Source: Chloroflexota bacterium (GTDB lineage: Bacteria; Chloroflexota; Anaerolineae; Aggregatilineales; Phototrophicaceae). Taken from it: 64,000 nt of DNA. The notes under the pieces were generated by a model. It saw only the letters and a program-made list of their open reading frames with translations, ran no database searches and was not told where the DNA came from. Positions 8,819 through 17,711 of this stretch are shown here, in pieces. Position 1 is the stretch's first letter; the number at the start of each line of letters is the position of its first letter. The stretch spans positions 20,153 to 84,152 of the forward strand of contig JACRPS010000016.1 in NCBI GenBank assembly GCA_016223085.1, in the 5' to 3' direction. The position numbers were made by a program, and so were the translations under genes.

Positions 8819-9982
8819 TCATTTTGCCTCTCCCACCCCGACGTACACACTTTCCATCTGCGCGGCGACGGCGTCCCAGGTAAAGCGGTCGCGCACCAGC
8901 GCCCGCGCCGCCGCGCCCATCTGCTGCCGCCGCGCCTCATCGGTGAGCAGCGTTGTCAGCGCCGCCGCCAGTGGTTCGACCTGCGGCGGCACTTCCAGTC
9001 CCGCGCGGGACTGCGCCACTTCCGGCAGGTAGCAGCCCGGCGACACGATCACCGGCAGCCCCGCCGCCATCGCTTCCAGCACCACCATCGGCAGCCCTTC
9101 GCCCACTGCCGGCAGCGCCAATACATCCGCCGCCGCCAGCGCCGCCAGCCGATGAGCGCCATCCAGATAACCGGTCACTGTCATGCGGTCGTCCAGCAGC
9201 GGCAGCAGGGACATGAGCGCCCCGTCGTCCGGCCCGGCCAGCACCAGTCGCGCGTCGGGCACATTCGCCTGCCGGAAGGCTTCGACCAGCACGCTCACCC
9301 CCTTGCGCCGGTGCAGCCGCGCCATAAACAGACACACGGGCGCATCGCCCAGACCATACCGTTCACGGAAGGATTCGCGCCCCGGCAAGTTAGCGTACTC
9401 GTCAGGGTCAACGCCGTTAGGGATGACGCTGAAGCCGGCTCGCGCGTCCCACGTCGTCCAGAGCGTTCGTGCTTCTGCCGCTTCGACATCGGTCAGGCCA
9501 ACCACATGGTCGAACCGCCGCGCCAGAAACGGGCTGAACAGGTGATCCCAGGCGGCTTTAACCGTACCGCGTCCCGTTGCCAGCGCCAGCGTGCCATGCG
9601 GCGACAGCACCAACGGCTTGTTCGTGCGTACGGCCAGCGGCGTCACCAGCAGATTTTCGACGGTGCGGAACTCGTGGCAGTGAACCACATCGGCAGCCGG
9701 CAGCAGTTGCCGCGCCCGCGCGGCCAGCCCCGGCGGCGTGGACAGATTGAGCCGCCCGCGCAGCCAGGGCGACAGATTGCGAACGCGCACCACCCGCACG
9801 CCGTCACGGTGTTCATTTGCCGGGCCAGCGTAACGAGAGTGCTGCGTCAACGTATCGGTGGTCAGAACGGTAACGGTGTGGCCGCGCCGGACCAATGCCC
9901 GTGCCAGGCCTTCCACTGAACGGGTCACACCGCCAAAAGCAAACGCAGGCGCGTAATACGGGGTCAGGTGCAGGATGTGCAT
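8819..9982 (-). CDS. Glycosyltransferase family 4
   Basis: This 387-residue GT-B glycosyltransferase starts MHILHLTPYYAPAFAFGG, the typical GT4 opening. It contains HCHEFRT, SPHGTLA, IPNGVDPDEY, FMARLHRRKGV and the donor-binding GEGLPMVVLEAMAAGLPVI. The family transfers a nucleotide-activated sugar with retention of configuration, usually at the cytoplasmic face of the membrane. A frame extension to 10018 is unlike the family, so I use the ATG at 9982, although no strong ribosome-binding site precedes it. It faces the glycosyltransferase cluster upstream and probably serves the same glycan or another surface polymer. Confidence 0.9.
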   Translation of the reverse strand: MHILHLTPYYAPAFAFGGVTRSVEGLARALVRRGHTVTVLTTDTLTQHSRYAGPANEHRDGVRVVRVRNLSPWLRGRLNLSTPPGLAARARQLLPAADVVHCHEFRTVENLLVTPLAVRTNKPLVLSPHGTLALATGRGTVKAAWDHLFSPFLARRFDHVVGLTDVEAAEARTLWTTWDARAGFSVIPNGVDPDEYANLPGRESFRERYGLGDAPVCLFMARLHRRKGVSVLVEAFRQANVPDARLVLAGPDDGALMSLLPLLDDRMTVTGYLDGAHRLAALAAADVLALPAVGEGLPMVVLEAMAAGLPVIVSPGCYLPEVAQSRAGLEVPPQVEPLAAALTTLLTDEARRQQMGAAARALVRDRFTWDAVAAQMESVYVGVGEAK

Positions 9983-10014
9983 GGTGACGATGATAGCAGC
10001 CGACCCAGGAAACG

Positions 10015-10042
10015 GCAATCGCCCTGATTTCAGGGCGATTGC
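10015..10042. repeat. Strong stem-loop between two minus-strand genes
   Basis: GCAATCGCCCTGA pairs with TCAGGGCGATTGC around TT, giving a 13-base-pair stem. It lies 20 bases beyond the stop of the small gene at 10063-10284 and could protect or end that message. The T-run on the minus strand is poor, so it is not a classic terminator. Confidence 0.7.
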
Positions 10043-10062
10043 ACCGTTAAGCCATTTGATTG

Positions 10063-10284
10063 TTACTGGGTGCGCGCTTTTTTCTTGACCACAATTGCGC
10101 GGCTGTCAATGCCTTTGGTCAGTTCGGCAGCATCCAGCACGACCGTTTCCGCTTCCTGATCGAGAATGCGCACCTCGTCGTTGCCGGAATATGTGACGTG
10201 GCCTTCCACCACCAGCCGGCCATACTGGAAAATCACCACGTCTTCGCCGACACGAGGCCACATAATTCGCCGCATAAGAGCCAT
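10063..10284 (-). CDS. Small hypothetical protein
   Basis: The frame encodes 73 residues, starting MALMRRIMWPRVGEDVVIF and ending with the basic KKKARTQ. AAAGGCGGA precedes the ATG at 10284 by about five bases, which supports this start over 10311. The middle alternates hydrophobic and charged residues (VVIFQYGRLVVEGHVTYS, VVLDAAELTKG), suggesting a small beta-rich fold. I do not recognise a family. It is followed by a strong stem-loop and then the GT4 gene on the same strand. Confidence 0.6.
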   Translation of the reverse strand: MALMRRIMWPRVGEDVVIFQYGRLVVEGHVTYSGNDEVRILDQEAETVVLDAAELTKGIDSRAIVVKKKARTQ

Positions 10285-10429
10285 AACATCCGCCTTTACG
10301 TTCTTTATCAAAGTAACGGCAATGATTACACTCTACCGACTCAAGCGGCGAAAAACGATGGGTCAGTAGTACTAAACGGGCACAGCCGTTTGTACCATTT
10401 TCACCTTCGGATGAATTCTGAAGGCGGTC

Positions 10430-10714
10430 CTAACGAGGGCGTTTAAACACACAGAAGTAGCTGCTGGTCCAGGTGCGCGCGCCGCTGTTGTCCACAACCA
10501 GAATGTCGTTATTGCTGCCAACCCGTACCGGCTGCATGTGCACCAGTTCCCAGCCCTGATCGCCCAGGGAATCCAACTGTGGGATCATGGCCTGGGGCAC
10601 GTAGGGTGGGATACCCGCCTTCCAGTCCCAGCGTTCACGCAAGTAATCTTCTTCGCGTCTGGCGTCCGCTTCAACAAAAATTGTCAGGTATTCCCAGCGT
10701 TGCCGCTCGGCCAT
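10430..10714 (-). CDS. DUF4177-like small protein
   Basis: The 94-residue protein starts MAERQRWEYLTIFVEAD and has the LDSLGDQGWELVHMQ segment typical of DUF4177-like proteins (pattern LNxLGxxGWELV). The end, SSYFCVFKRPR, is also family-like. AGGAGGG is correctly placed before the ATG at 10714. The function of the family is unknown. It lies 60 bases downstream of the phosphoribosyltransferase-like gene on the same strand and may share its transcript. Confidence 0.75.
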   Translation of the reverse strand: MAERQRWEYLTIFVEADARREEDYLRERWDWKAGIPPYVPQAMIPQLDSLGDQGWELVHMQPVRVGSNNDILVVDNSGARTWTSSYFCVFKRPR

Positions 10715-10774
10715 CTGTCCCTCCTGAAGACTGCTCATCTATCCCTGTTTCCGATGGAGAGCGACCCTGAGTTG

Positions 10775-11485
10775 CTACGTTCGACGGCGGTAGACCAGCG
10801 GCAGGTAACGCTGAATCAGGTAATCCGGGTAGCCGATGGTTTTGAGGTTAACTTCGCAGTCGGCCAGCGTTGCGCCCTGCGTGCGCCAGTAGGGGACACG
10901 TTTGATGAGTGTTTCCACCCGTTCGCGCGGGGTGATGATCCAGGTGTCCTTCGGCACCACGCTGAACCAGATCACCTCCATCTCCTCGACCATGCGCGTG
11001 TTTTTGAGGAATGGCGCAACTAGCACCACGCCGCGCGCGCCTTTACTCAGCAGTAGCTGCCGCACGAACTTGGCCGTGCCGCCCAGGTCTACCAGGTCTT
11101 CAACCACGCCAACCACGTGCCCGTCCACGTTCACGGTTAGCTCCTGTATCACGCGTGGCTGGTCCAGCGGCTTGCCCGGCCCGGCATAACACTGCACCCC
11201 CAGCGTGCCAAACTCAATCGGCGGAATGTGCTTCTTGGCGCTCCAGGCGATATGATCGTGCATCAGCACCCCCGGCAGCAGGCCGCCCATCGTCACCATC
11301 ACCGCTTTGGTGATCTGCTGCCCATCCTCGGCATGAGCCTGCTGGTAGTCATAGACCTGCCACGCCAGTTCAGCGACCATGTAGGCTTCAACGTCATCCG
11401 GGATATAAAGAAATTTCAGTTCATCCTGTGGAAGCGCGACACCCTGCGGCTGCCGCCAGTAATTGATATCCATCGTAAAATCCAT
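10775..11485 (-). CDS. Phosphoribosyltransferase-like protein
   Basis: This 236-residue protein contains VVGVVEDLVDLGGTAKFVRQ near its middle, which matches the PRPP-binding signature of type I phosphoribosyltransferases (two acidic residues before a GGT loop). It is followed by the usual strand KGARGVVLVAPFLKN. The N-terminal part has a MVTMGGLLPGVLMHDHIAW segment corresponding to the substrate-side loop of hypoxanthine/xanthine-type enzymes. The C-terminal 60 residues are an extension I cannot assign. A purine salvage role is plausible but not shown. The start could be 11485 or the ATG four codons later. Confidence 0.7.
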   Translation of the reverse strand: MDFTMDINYWRQPQGVALPQDELKFLYIPDDVEAYMVAELAWQVYDYQQAHAEDGQQITKAVMVTMGGLLPGVLMHDHIAWSAKKHIPPIEFGTLGVQCYAGPGKPLDQPRVIQELTVNVDGHVVGVVEDLVDLGGTAKFVRQLLLSKGARGVVLVAPFLKNTRMVEEMEVIWFSVVPKDTWIITPRERVETLIKRVPYWRTQGATLADCEVNLKTIGYPDYLIQRYLPLVYRRRT

Positions 11486-11673
11486 CTCTGCTGCGATTTC
11501 GATTTTTTAAAATCGTATCAAAGGCAGTCAGACATTGAAAGACTTGTTTGCGCTTTTCTGACTTTTCTGCTCTATGCTGATGGTCGAGCACGCTCAACCG
11601 AATCGCGCCACTGTACCTCCGGGCCGGAGCGTGGTAAGCTGTAGAGGGTTTTGAAGGGATAGGGCTTGATCTC

Positions 11674-12648
11674 ATGAGTGTTTCTACCGTTTGTCCCAAC
11701 TGCCAGCACCCGAATCCGACCGGGGCGGTCAAGTGTGAGAAATGCGGCACGCCGCTGCCCGCCGATCAGCGGATTGAAACCGTCCGCTTTGCTGACCTGC
11801 CGGAACTGGCCGCAACCCGCAAACCGGGCTACCAGGGTAAGGTTGTGCCCGGCTTCATCGCGGTCTATGTGATGGATGAAACCGCGCCGCTGTTGTTTGA
11901 GGACAAAGGCACACTGACGTTTGGACGCTCGGCGCTGGGCGAGAAACCGCCGACGATCAACCTCACGCGCTATCATGCCGGCCTGCTGGGGGTATCGCGC
12001 CGCCATGCTGCGATTGAAGTGCTGGAAACCGAACACACCATTACCGACCTGAACAGTTCCAACGGGACGTGGCTGAATCAGGAGCCACTAATTCCTGGCA
12101 AACCTTATGCCCTGCGCAGCGGCGACGCCATCCGGCTGGGACATCTGGCGCTGCACGTCTATTTTGAGGAAACGGGCAGCAACGGCGAGGGGCATCCGGC
12201 GGAACACAGCCCGGCGGTGAAAACCCTGCCGCCGGAACAGGGGGAAGTCAACAGCATCAGTCTGCGGCTGGTTGGACGGCCCGGTCCGGTTGAGTACCGG
12301 CAAAATCAGGTTACGGTGCGGATGCTGTACCTGCCGCCACCGGAGACCCCGGACGACATCACCGCGCTGCCGGTCACGCCAACCCGCTTTACGATTCAGC
12401 TCACACCGGAGCAATGGGATCAGGTCAAAGCGGATGCCGCCGAACCGGACACCCGACTGGTGGTTGAGGGAACCTGCACCTATGGCAAGGAAAACGCCGG
12501 CATCATCGTCCACGCGGAGAAGGTGAGCGTGCAGAAACCGGAAGCGCCGCCGGGCGAGGCCAAAACCGCCGCGCCGCCTGCCAATACGGCGGCTGCTCCG
12601 AAGGAAACCGCTAAGCCGGCTGCCGGGGAAGGGCCTCAAGGCGGGTGA
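11674..12648 (+). CDS. FHA-domain protein with N-terminal zinc ribbon
   Basis: The 324-residue protein begins with a zinc ribbon CPNCQHP...CEKCGTP (residues 5-25). A forkhead-associated domain follows at about 85-170, with GRS, SRRHAAIE and DLNSSNGTWLN as the phosphothreonine-binding loops. A further beta-rich domain (about 190-290) and a Pro/Ala/Lys-rich tail come next. FHA domains read Thr phosphorylation, so a Ser/Thr kinase elsewhere in the genome is the expected partner. There is no membrane segment. Its last 38 bases overlap the remains of a vapC gene on the other strand. Confidence 0.85.
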   Translation: MSVSTVCPNCQHPNPTGAVKCEKCGTPLPADQRIETVRFADLPELAATRKPGYQGKVVPGFIAVYVMDETAPLLFEDKGTLTFGRSALGEKPPTINLTRYHAGLLGVSRRHAAIEVLETEHTITDLNSSNGTWLNQEPLIPGKPYALRSGDAIRLGHLALHVYFEETGSNGEGHPAEHSPAVKTLPPEQGEVNSISLRLVGRPGPVEYRQNQVTVRMLYLPPPETPDDITALPVTPTRFTIQLTPEQWDQVKADAAEPDTRLVVEGTCTYGKENAGIIVHAEKVSVQKPEAPPGEAKTAAPPANTAAAPKETAKPAAGEGPQGG

Positions 12649-12933
12649 CGTGCCGGGGGCGCAGAATACCGAAGTCGCGCTGGTCGAGAGTCAGCACGCG
12701 GGTGAGGTTCAGCCGCTCGGCAACGGCGGCAATCGAAGCGTCTACGAAGTCCACCCGCGAGTCGGCGTACTGGTCGAGAAGGTCGGCAGTACGCATGAAA
12801 TCTTCCGATTCTGACGCAATTGCTTTGTAGGTGGATTCAGATAAGTAGCGGAAGAAATGGGCAACTGCCTTGCTTCCACCCGCTTTCCGCAGATGGCCTG
12901 GCGTATCGGCAAGGCGCTCATGTCCAGTACTCC
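12611..12933 (-). pseudogene. Broken VapC-like PIN-domain toxin
   Basis: The C-terminal two thirds of a PIN RNase toxin reads clearly: HFFRYLSESTYKAI, RTADLLDQYADSRVDFVDAS and LTLDQRDFGILRPRH, the last two carrying conserved Asp residues. The N-terminal strand GVLDMSAL, where the first catalytic Asp lies, is in a different frame at 12910-12933. Roughly 35 codons that should separate them are missing. Both frame and length are therefore broken, which suggests an internal deletion. GAGAGG precedes a GTA where a GTG start would be expected. No VapB antitoxin gene is adjacent. It overlaps the FHA gene tail by 38 bases. Confidence 0.65.
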
Positions 12934-12967
12934 GTTTTCCTCTCGTTGATTACCCCTGTCCGCGTGT

Positions 12968-15517
12968 CTACCGCACCGCCACTCGGCTGCCGTTGGGTGT
13001 TTTCTGCACCACCACATGCACCGGGAAGGAGTCGCGCAGATCGTCAATGTGGGTGATGACCAGAATGAGGTCAAATTCCTGCTGCACGGCGGTGATCGCT
13101 TCCACCAGCTTATTCCGGCCATCCTCGTCCTGCGTGCCAAACCCTTCGTCAATGAACAGCGTCCGCAGGTGCGCTCCGGCACGGCGGGCGAGAAGCTGCG
13201 ACAGCGCCACGCGGATGGCAAAGTCAATGCGGAAGGCTTCGCCGCCGCTGTACATCTCGTAACTGCGCGTGCCCAGTTCGTCGGCAATCTGAATATCGAG
13301 CGTTTCGATCACGCCGTCGCCGGCGGCTTTTTCGCGCTGCGTCGAAAAATTCAGGCTCATGCGGCCATCGGTCATCCGCGCCAGCAGCCGGTTGGCGGAC
13401 GATTCCAGTTCGGGAATCGCCGCTTCAATCACCATAGCCGGGACGCCGTTTTTGCCAAAAGCAGCGCGTAACTCTTTATACAACGATTCTTCATGCCGCT
13501 TGCGGGCGCAGCGCGCTTCCAGATCAGCTTTGCGGGCACGCTGGCTGTCCATCGCAGCCAGTTCCTGCTGGGCAATTGTCAGACGCTGGTGCGCGCTGCG
13601 TTCGGTTGTGCGCAGGCGGTTGACTTCCTGCTGGCGCGCCTGCTGTTCCTTCACCAGCACATCCAGCCGGCTGATTTCTGCCTTTAGCCTGTCCACCGAC
13701 TCTTCATCTTCCGCCAGCGCCTTAAGCGTGCGTTCATGGCGAAGCTGCGCCGCTTCCAGCGCGGCCTTTGCACCGTCCAGGCTGTTGAGCGCGATCTGAA
13801 GCTGCTGGTAGCGTGCGTCGTACTCGCGGTACGTTTCCAGCTTCTGCCGCGCTGAAGTGTGGGTATCGGCGTCATAACCGATCCGGGCGCGTTCTGCCTG
13901 CGCTGCCGCCAACTGCTCGCGGATGTCCTGCGCGAATGCTTCCGCTTCCAGCATGGCGCGGACGGCATCCAACCGGGCACGTTCGGTGTCCAGCCGGGCA
14001 GCAGCAGCATTGGCCGCGTCCACCTGTTCCTGTAATTTGCCAGCCCGTTCGATCAGCGGCGGCAGGCGTTTAAGTTCCAGATCAAGTTCCGCCACCCGCT
14101 CTTTACGCCCCTTCAGTTCCACGCCGATATCCTTCATGCGCTCCTGGTTGGCGCTGTACTCGGCGCGGCGGATGACAATTTCCTCCTCAAGCTGGGCGAT
14201 CAGTTCGGCGCGGTGGTCGGCGTCCAGCGGCTGCCCGCACAACGGACATGTCGCCTCGGTCGTGATCTTCAGCCGTTCCAGCCGGTCGCGTAGATTTTGC
14301 CCCTCGGTGGTGAGCGATTTGCGCACGCCTTCCAGTTCAGCCTTTTCTTCGGCCAGTGCCCGCGCTTCGGCGTCCGCCTGCTGGCGCTCCGCTTCAAGCG
14401 CCTGCAGTTCAATAACCTGAGCCTGAACTTCCGCCAGTTCGTCCGGGCTGGCGTTGCTGACGGCGCGTTCCAGTTCGGCAATCGTCGCTGCGTAGCCGCC
14501 CGCCTCGGTTTCCAGCGCGGCGCGCGCGTCCGCCAGCCGTTTTTCCAGTTCGTGGCAGCGAGCGTCATAGTCGCTCAGTTGCAGCAGCTTGTCGCCCAGC
14601 GCGAAGTCTGCCTCACGCGCCGAGGTCAGCGCCGCGTAACCGGCTTCAATGTCATCTCTGGCTTCAATCGTCGCCTGATACTCGGCGATACGCTGCTGCT
14701 GCCGGGTGATGTCCTCGTCAATCGCCGCCAGGTCATGCCGGCGTTCGCGCAGGTGGCGTTCGCAGTCGGCCAGGTTGCTCTGTGCGCTGCGCATGGCGTT
14801 TGCAGCGAAGGCCACTTCTTCCAGCCGCTTTTCGGCAGCGTCCAACGCAGCCAGCGCCTCCTGCTGCGCCCGTTCCGCCTCGACAAGCTGCGTTTTCAGG
14901 CGAGGCTCTTTCGCCAGTTCGTCTTCGATTTCCTTCACGCGCAGGTCTATCACCCGCAGTTCGTTTTCAATGTTTTTGAGCATGTCGCGGGCAGCAGCTT
15001 CATAGGCTTCCCATTGCGCCAGCCCCAGGATGTCGGACAGGATTTGTTTGCGTCTGGCCGGCTGCTGCGTGGTGAAGGCGTCGGCCTTGCCCTGCTGCAG
15101 GAAGGCCGAATGGACAAACGTCTCGTAATCCAGCCGCAGCAGGCGGTTGATTTTTTCCTGCGTATCCCGCATGGCGGGTTCGCTTAAGGTCGTAATCTGG
15201 CCGTCCACCAGCGAATACAGGTTCAGCTCGCCTGTGCCACGATTGCGCCGCGACCGCTTGCGGATGACCCGGTAGATGATACCTTCCTGCTCGAAGTCCA
15301 ACTGCACCAGCATGTCGGACTGTCCCTGGTGAATCATGTCGTCATCGCGTTTGGCGCGGGCGCGCCCCCACAGCGCCCAGGTAATCGCATCCAGCAGCGA
15401 CGACTTGCCCGCGCCGTTGGGGCCGGTGAGGCAGGCAAGGTGGATGCCGTCGAAGCGAATCGGGTCAGGGGCGCGGTAGGCCAGGAAGTTGCGCAGTTCA
15501 AGCCGAACGGGGATCAT
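12968..15517 (-). CDS. sbcC: SbcC/Rad50-type DNA repair ATPase
   Basis: The 849-residue SMC-like ATPase has Walker A GPNGAGKSSLLDA near residue 35, then two long coiled coils around a zinc hook CPLCGQPL (about residue 425). The ABC signature YSGGEAFRIDFAIRVALSQL is near 755 and Walker B TLFIDEGFGTQD near 790. With SbcD/Mre11 this complex processes DNA ends and hairpins. It is shorter than E. coli SbcC (about 1050 residues) but similar to many Gram-positive and thermophile homologues. The nuclease partner sbcD is not adjacent, which is unusual because the two normally form an operon. Confidence 0.92.
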   Translation of the reverse strand: MIPVRLELRNFLAYRAPDPIRFDGIHLACLTGPNGAGKSSLLDAITWALWGRARAKRDDDMIHQGQSDMLVQLDFEQEGIIYRVIRKRSRRNRGTGELNLYSLVDGQITTLSEPAMRDTQEKINRLLRLDYETFVHSAFLQQGKADAFTTQQPARRKQILSDILGLAQWEAYEAAARDMLKNIENELRVIDLRVKEIEDELAKEPRLKTQLVEAERAQQEALAALDAAEKRLEEVAFAANAMRSAQSNLADCERHLRERRHDLAAIDEDITRQQQRIAEYQATIEARDDIEAGYAALTSAREADFALGDKLLQLSDYDARCHELEKRLADARAALETEAGGYAATIAELERAVSNASPDELAEVQAQVIELQALEAERQQADAEARALAEEKAELEGVRKSLTTEGQNLRDRLERLKITTEATCPLCGQPLDADHRAELIAQLEEEIVIRRAEYSANQERMKDIGVELKGRKERVAELDLELKRLPPLIERAGKLQEQVDAANAAAARLDTERARLDAVRAMLEAEAFAQDIREQLAAAQAERARIGYDADTHTSARQKLETYREYDARYQQLQIALNSLDGAKAALEAAQLRHERTLKALAEDEESVDRLKAEISRLDVLVKEQQARQQEVNRLRTTERSAHQRLTIAQQELAAMDSQRARKADLEARCARKRHEESLYKELRAAFGKNGVPAMVIEAAIPELESSANRLLARMTDGRMSLNFSTQREKAAGDGVIETLDIQIADELGTRSYEMYSGGEAFRIDFAIRVALSQLLARRAGAHLRTLFIDEGFGTQDEDGRNKLVEAITAVQQEFDLILVITHIDDLRDSFPVHVVVQKTPNGSRVAVR

Positions 15518-15542
15518 AAAGCTGGACTCGTATAACTATCCT

Positions 15543-15571
15543 GTAGGGGAGGGTCTCAGACTCTCCCCTAC
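15543..15571. repeat. Palindromic repeat, GTAGGG family (imperfect)
   Basis: GTAGGGGAGGGTCT and ACTCTCCCCTAC form an inverted repeat around CAG with one mismatch. It lies directly upstream of sbcC, in the 330-base gap 15518-15849, which holds no gene. Confidence 0.85.
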
Positions 15572-15744
15572 GCAAACGTCATTTTAGAACATCTGTGAGT
15601 CTAACGCCTTGCGCGGCGTGTGTCCAGCCTGAGCGTGGAATGGGCAACCGTGAGGCTCGTCGGGTGGCTGCATAATACTGGCATGGTGACGGATGCAAAA
15701 GATAAACAGCAGCAGAGGTAGGGGAATGGGTGGCCGCGTTTGCG

Positions 15745-15773
15745 GCGGGGCGACCTGTCAGGTCGCCCCTGCC
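15745..15773. repeat. Palindromic repeat related to GTAGGG family
   Basis: GGGGCGACCTG and CAGGTCGCCCC surround one T, giving an 11-base-pair arm. It lies 77 bases from the stop of the M28 peptidase gene. No T-run follows on either strand. Confidence 0.85.
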
Positions 15774-15849
15774 AATGTTGGAGAATTACACCCTATCCGC
15801 CGGTCATGAAGATCAGGCGGTGAGGGTTATTGAACTTACGCGGCGCCCG

Positions 15850-17391
15850 TTACCGGACCAGATCGCCACCCCATTCGTCGCCGGAACGTGCGGGCTTGAA
15901 GTTGCCCTTGCCCTTCAGACCGTTGACGGATTCGGTGTTCATCGCATATTGCAGCGTGGCATAAGCAATCGCGTCGGCGTTGAGGTCGAGCACCTCCAGA
16001 TTGTTGTTGGCGAAGGTATCACAGGGCTGGTGGTAACACGGGTCGTACTGGATGCCCGCCGTGCCGCCATAAACCAGCGCCTGCTGCGCGGTTTTAATCC
16101 CTTCCGCGCCTGTGAACAGGCCGCCAAATGGAATGCCGTTGTTAAAAAACGCGGCGTAGTCCGACCGGAAGCTGATCTGCGTTGGCTCGGACGCCAGCCC
16201 GCGCGAGGCGTAAAAATTCACAAACAGGTTTTCGATAGCGCCTGATCCCGGCGGTCCGGCCAGCCCGAAGGCAGAACCATCGCCATCGTAGACGAACCGG
16301 ACATAATTGGGCGACGCCACCATGTCAAAATTCAGGTACAGGGCGATACGGTCGCGTTCGGCCTGACTTAATGAGTTGACATAGTAGGTCGAGCCAACCA
16401 GGCCGGACTCCTCCGCGCCCCACCAGGCGAAGCGTACCTTGTTACGGGGTTTGACCTTCGCCATTTGCAGCGCCACTTCCAGGATGGCCGCGCTGCCAGA
16501 GCCATTGTCGTTGATGCCCGGCCCGCGCGGCACCGAATCCAGGTGGGCGCCGACAATAACAACATTGTTCGGGTCGCCGTCGCGGGATTCGGCAAAGACG
16601 TTGGACGTGGTGGCGAGACCCCGGAACACGTTGGCGAACAGGTGCATCACCAGTCCCGGCGTGCCAGCCCATTCCACGCCGCGATCATAGGACACCGTGA
16701 CTACCGGGATGCCGCCGGAATAAGCCGCCGACAGCGTGCCAGCGAACAGTCCGCGACGGGCGGGTGTATTGGCATCCCCCTGGTTGAAGATGATAACCCC
16801 GACCGCGCCAGCCGCTGCCGCATTTTCGGCCTTCAACTGGAAGGTACACCCGCCGCGCTGAATGAGGGCAATGTTACCCGCCGGGAAACCGGCGAAGTCC
16901 GCCGCCTCGCAGCCGCTGCTGGACGTATTCCCCAGTCCCAGTTGCAGGTCAACCGCTGTCACCGCCGCCGTTACATTGCCGGCGTCCGTCTGCGTTGCCA
17001 GGTTAAAGTCTACCCCTTCAATGTAAGACAACGCCGCCGGCGCGACCTGATCGAGCGCCGATGGCCCCAGCGACCGGGAACTGAAAAACTGGAACGACTG
17101 CTGCGTGACGATATACCCCGCCGCGCTGGCCCGGCTGGCAACGTAGGCCGCCGACGCATCATAGCCATTGCCGCCGGAAACCCGTTCGCCGCCGTTGGCA
17201 TTGGCAATCGCCTGGAAGGCGGCCTGATGCGCCCGCACCCCTTCCAGCGTCACACATTCCAGCAGTTTGTTGAAGGTATTATTGTCCCGGTTGTCGCAGG
17301 CCGCACTGCCTGCCAGCACACCGGGGTAAACCGGCAGGGCGCTCAGACAGATAACCAGTACAACCAAACATACAACTGCGCGTTTTACCAT
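15850..17391 (-). CDS. Secreted M28-family metallopeptidase with PA domain
   Basis: The 513-residue protein has a signal peptide (MVKRAVVCLVVLVICLSALP) and a protease-associated (PA) domain at about 130-250. The M28 catalytic domain follows, with zinc ligands and catalytic residues in GAHLDSVPRGPGINDNGSG, WWGAEESGL, LNFDMVASPNY and CYHQPCDT. M28 enzymes are di-zinc aminopeptidases or carboxypeptidases, here predicted outside the membrane. GGGGGAA precedes the ATG at 17391; the frame extends to 17439 without signal-peptide character. The set of Cys residues suggests disulfides, consistent with export. It is monocistronic. Confidence 0.9.
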   Translation of the reverse strand: MVKRAVVCLVVLVICLSALPVYPGVLAGSAACDNRDNNTFNKLLECVTLEGVRAHQAAFQAIANANGGERVSGGNGYDASAAYVASRASAAGYIVTQQSFQFFSSRSLGPSALDQVAPAALSYIEGVDFNLATQTDAGNVTAAVTAVDLQLGLGNTSSSGCEAADFAGFPAGNIALIQRGGCTFQLKAENAAAAGAVGVIIFNQGDANTPARRGLFAGTLSAAYSGGIPVVTVSYDRGVEWAGTPGLVMHLFANVFRGLATTSNVFAESRDGDPNNVVIVGAHLDSVPRGPGINDNGSGSAAILEVALQMAKVKPRNKVRFAWWGAEESGLVGSTYYVNSLSQAERDRIALYLNFDMVASPNYVRFVYDGDGSAFGLAGPPGSGAIENLFVNFYASRGLASEPTQISFRSDYAAFFNNGIPFGGLFTGAEGIKTAQQALVYGGTAGIQYDPCYHQPCDTFANNNLEVLDLNADAIAYATLQYAMNTESVNGLKGKGNFKPARSGDEWGGDLVR

Positions 17392-17640
17392 GATAAATTC
17401 CCCCGTAGAAGCCAATATTTCACCATCAAAACCGCACAATTACACCGAGCCTGTGTTTCGCGTATCTGTCAGTGCCCTCCCTGGTAACTATTTTTCTGAT
17501 ACATGGGCTGTGAGTATGCCTCGCGCTCACTTATTGTAATGAAGTTATTTCGGAATAAGTAAAAGCGTATCATTTGTGATTGTTTATACAAATTAATCTG
17601 ACAATAATTTGTGCAGGGTATACCAGCGCGGAGCAGGACA

Positions 17641-17667
17641 ACAAAAAGGGCAAGAGGTGCTTGCCCT
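17641..17667 (-). terminator. Intrinsic terminator of the stressosome operon
   Basis: AGGGCAAG and CTTGCCCT form an eight-base-pair hairpin with a five-base loop. On the minus strand it is followed by TTTTGT. It lies 45 bases after the RsbX-like stop and no other gene could use it. Confidence 0.8.
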
Positions 17668-17711
17668 GACAATCCATATTCGACTAATTGAGAATAAGAG
17701 CGTTGCGACGG

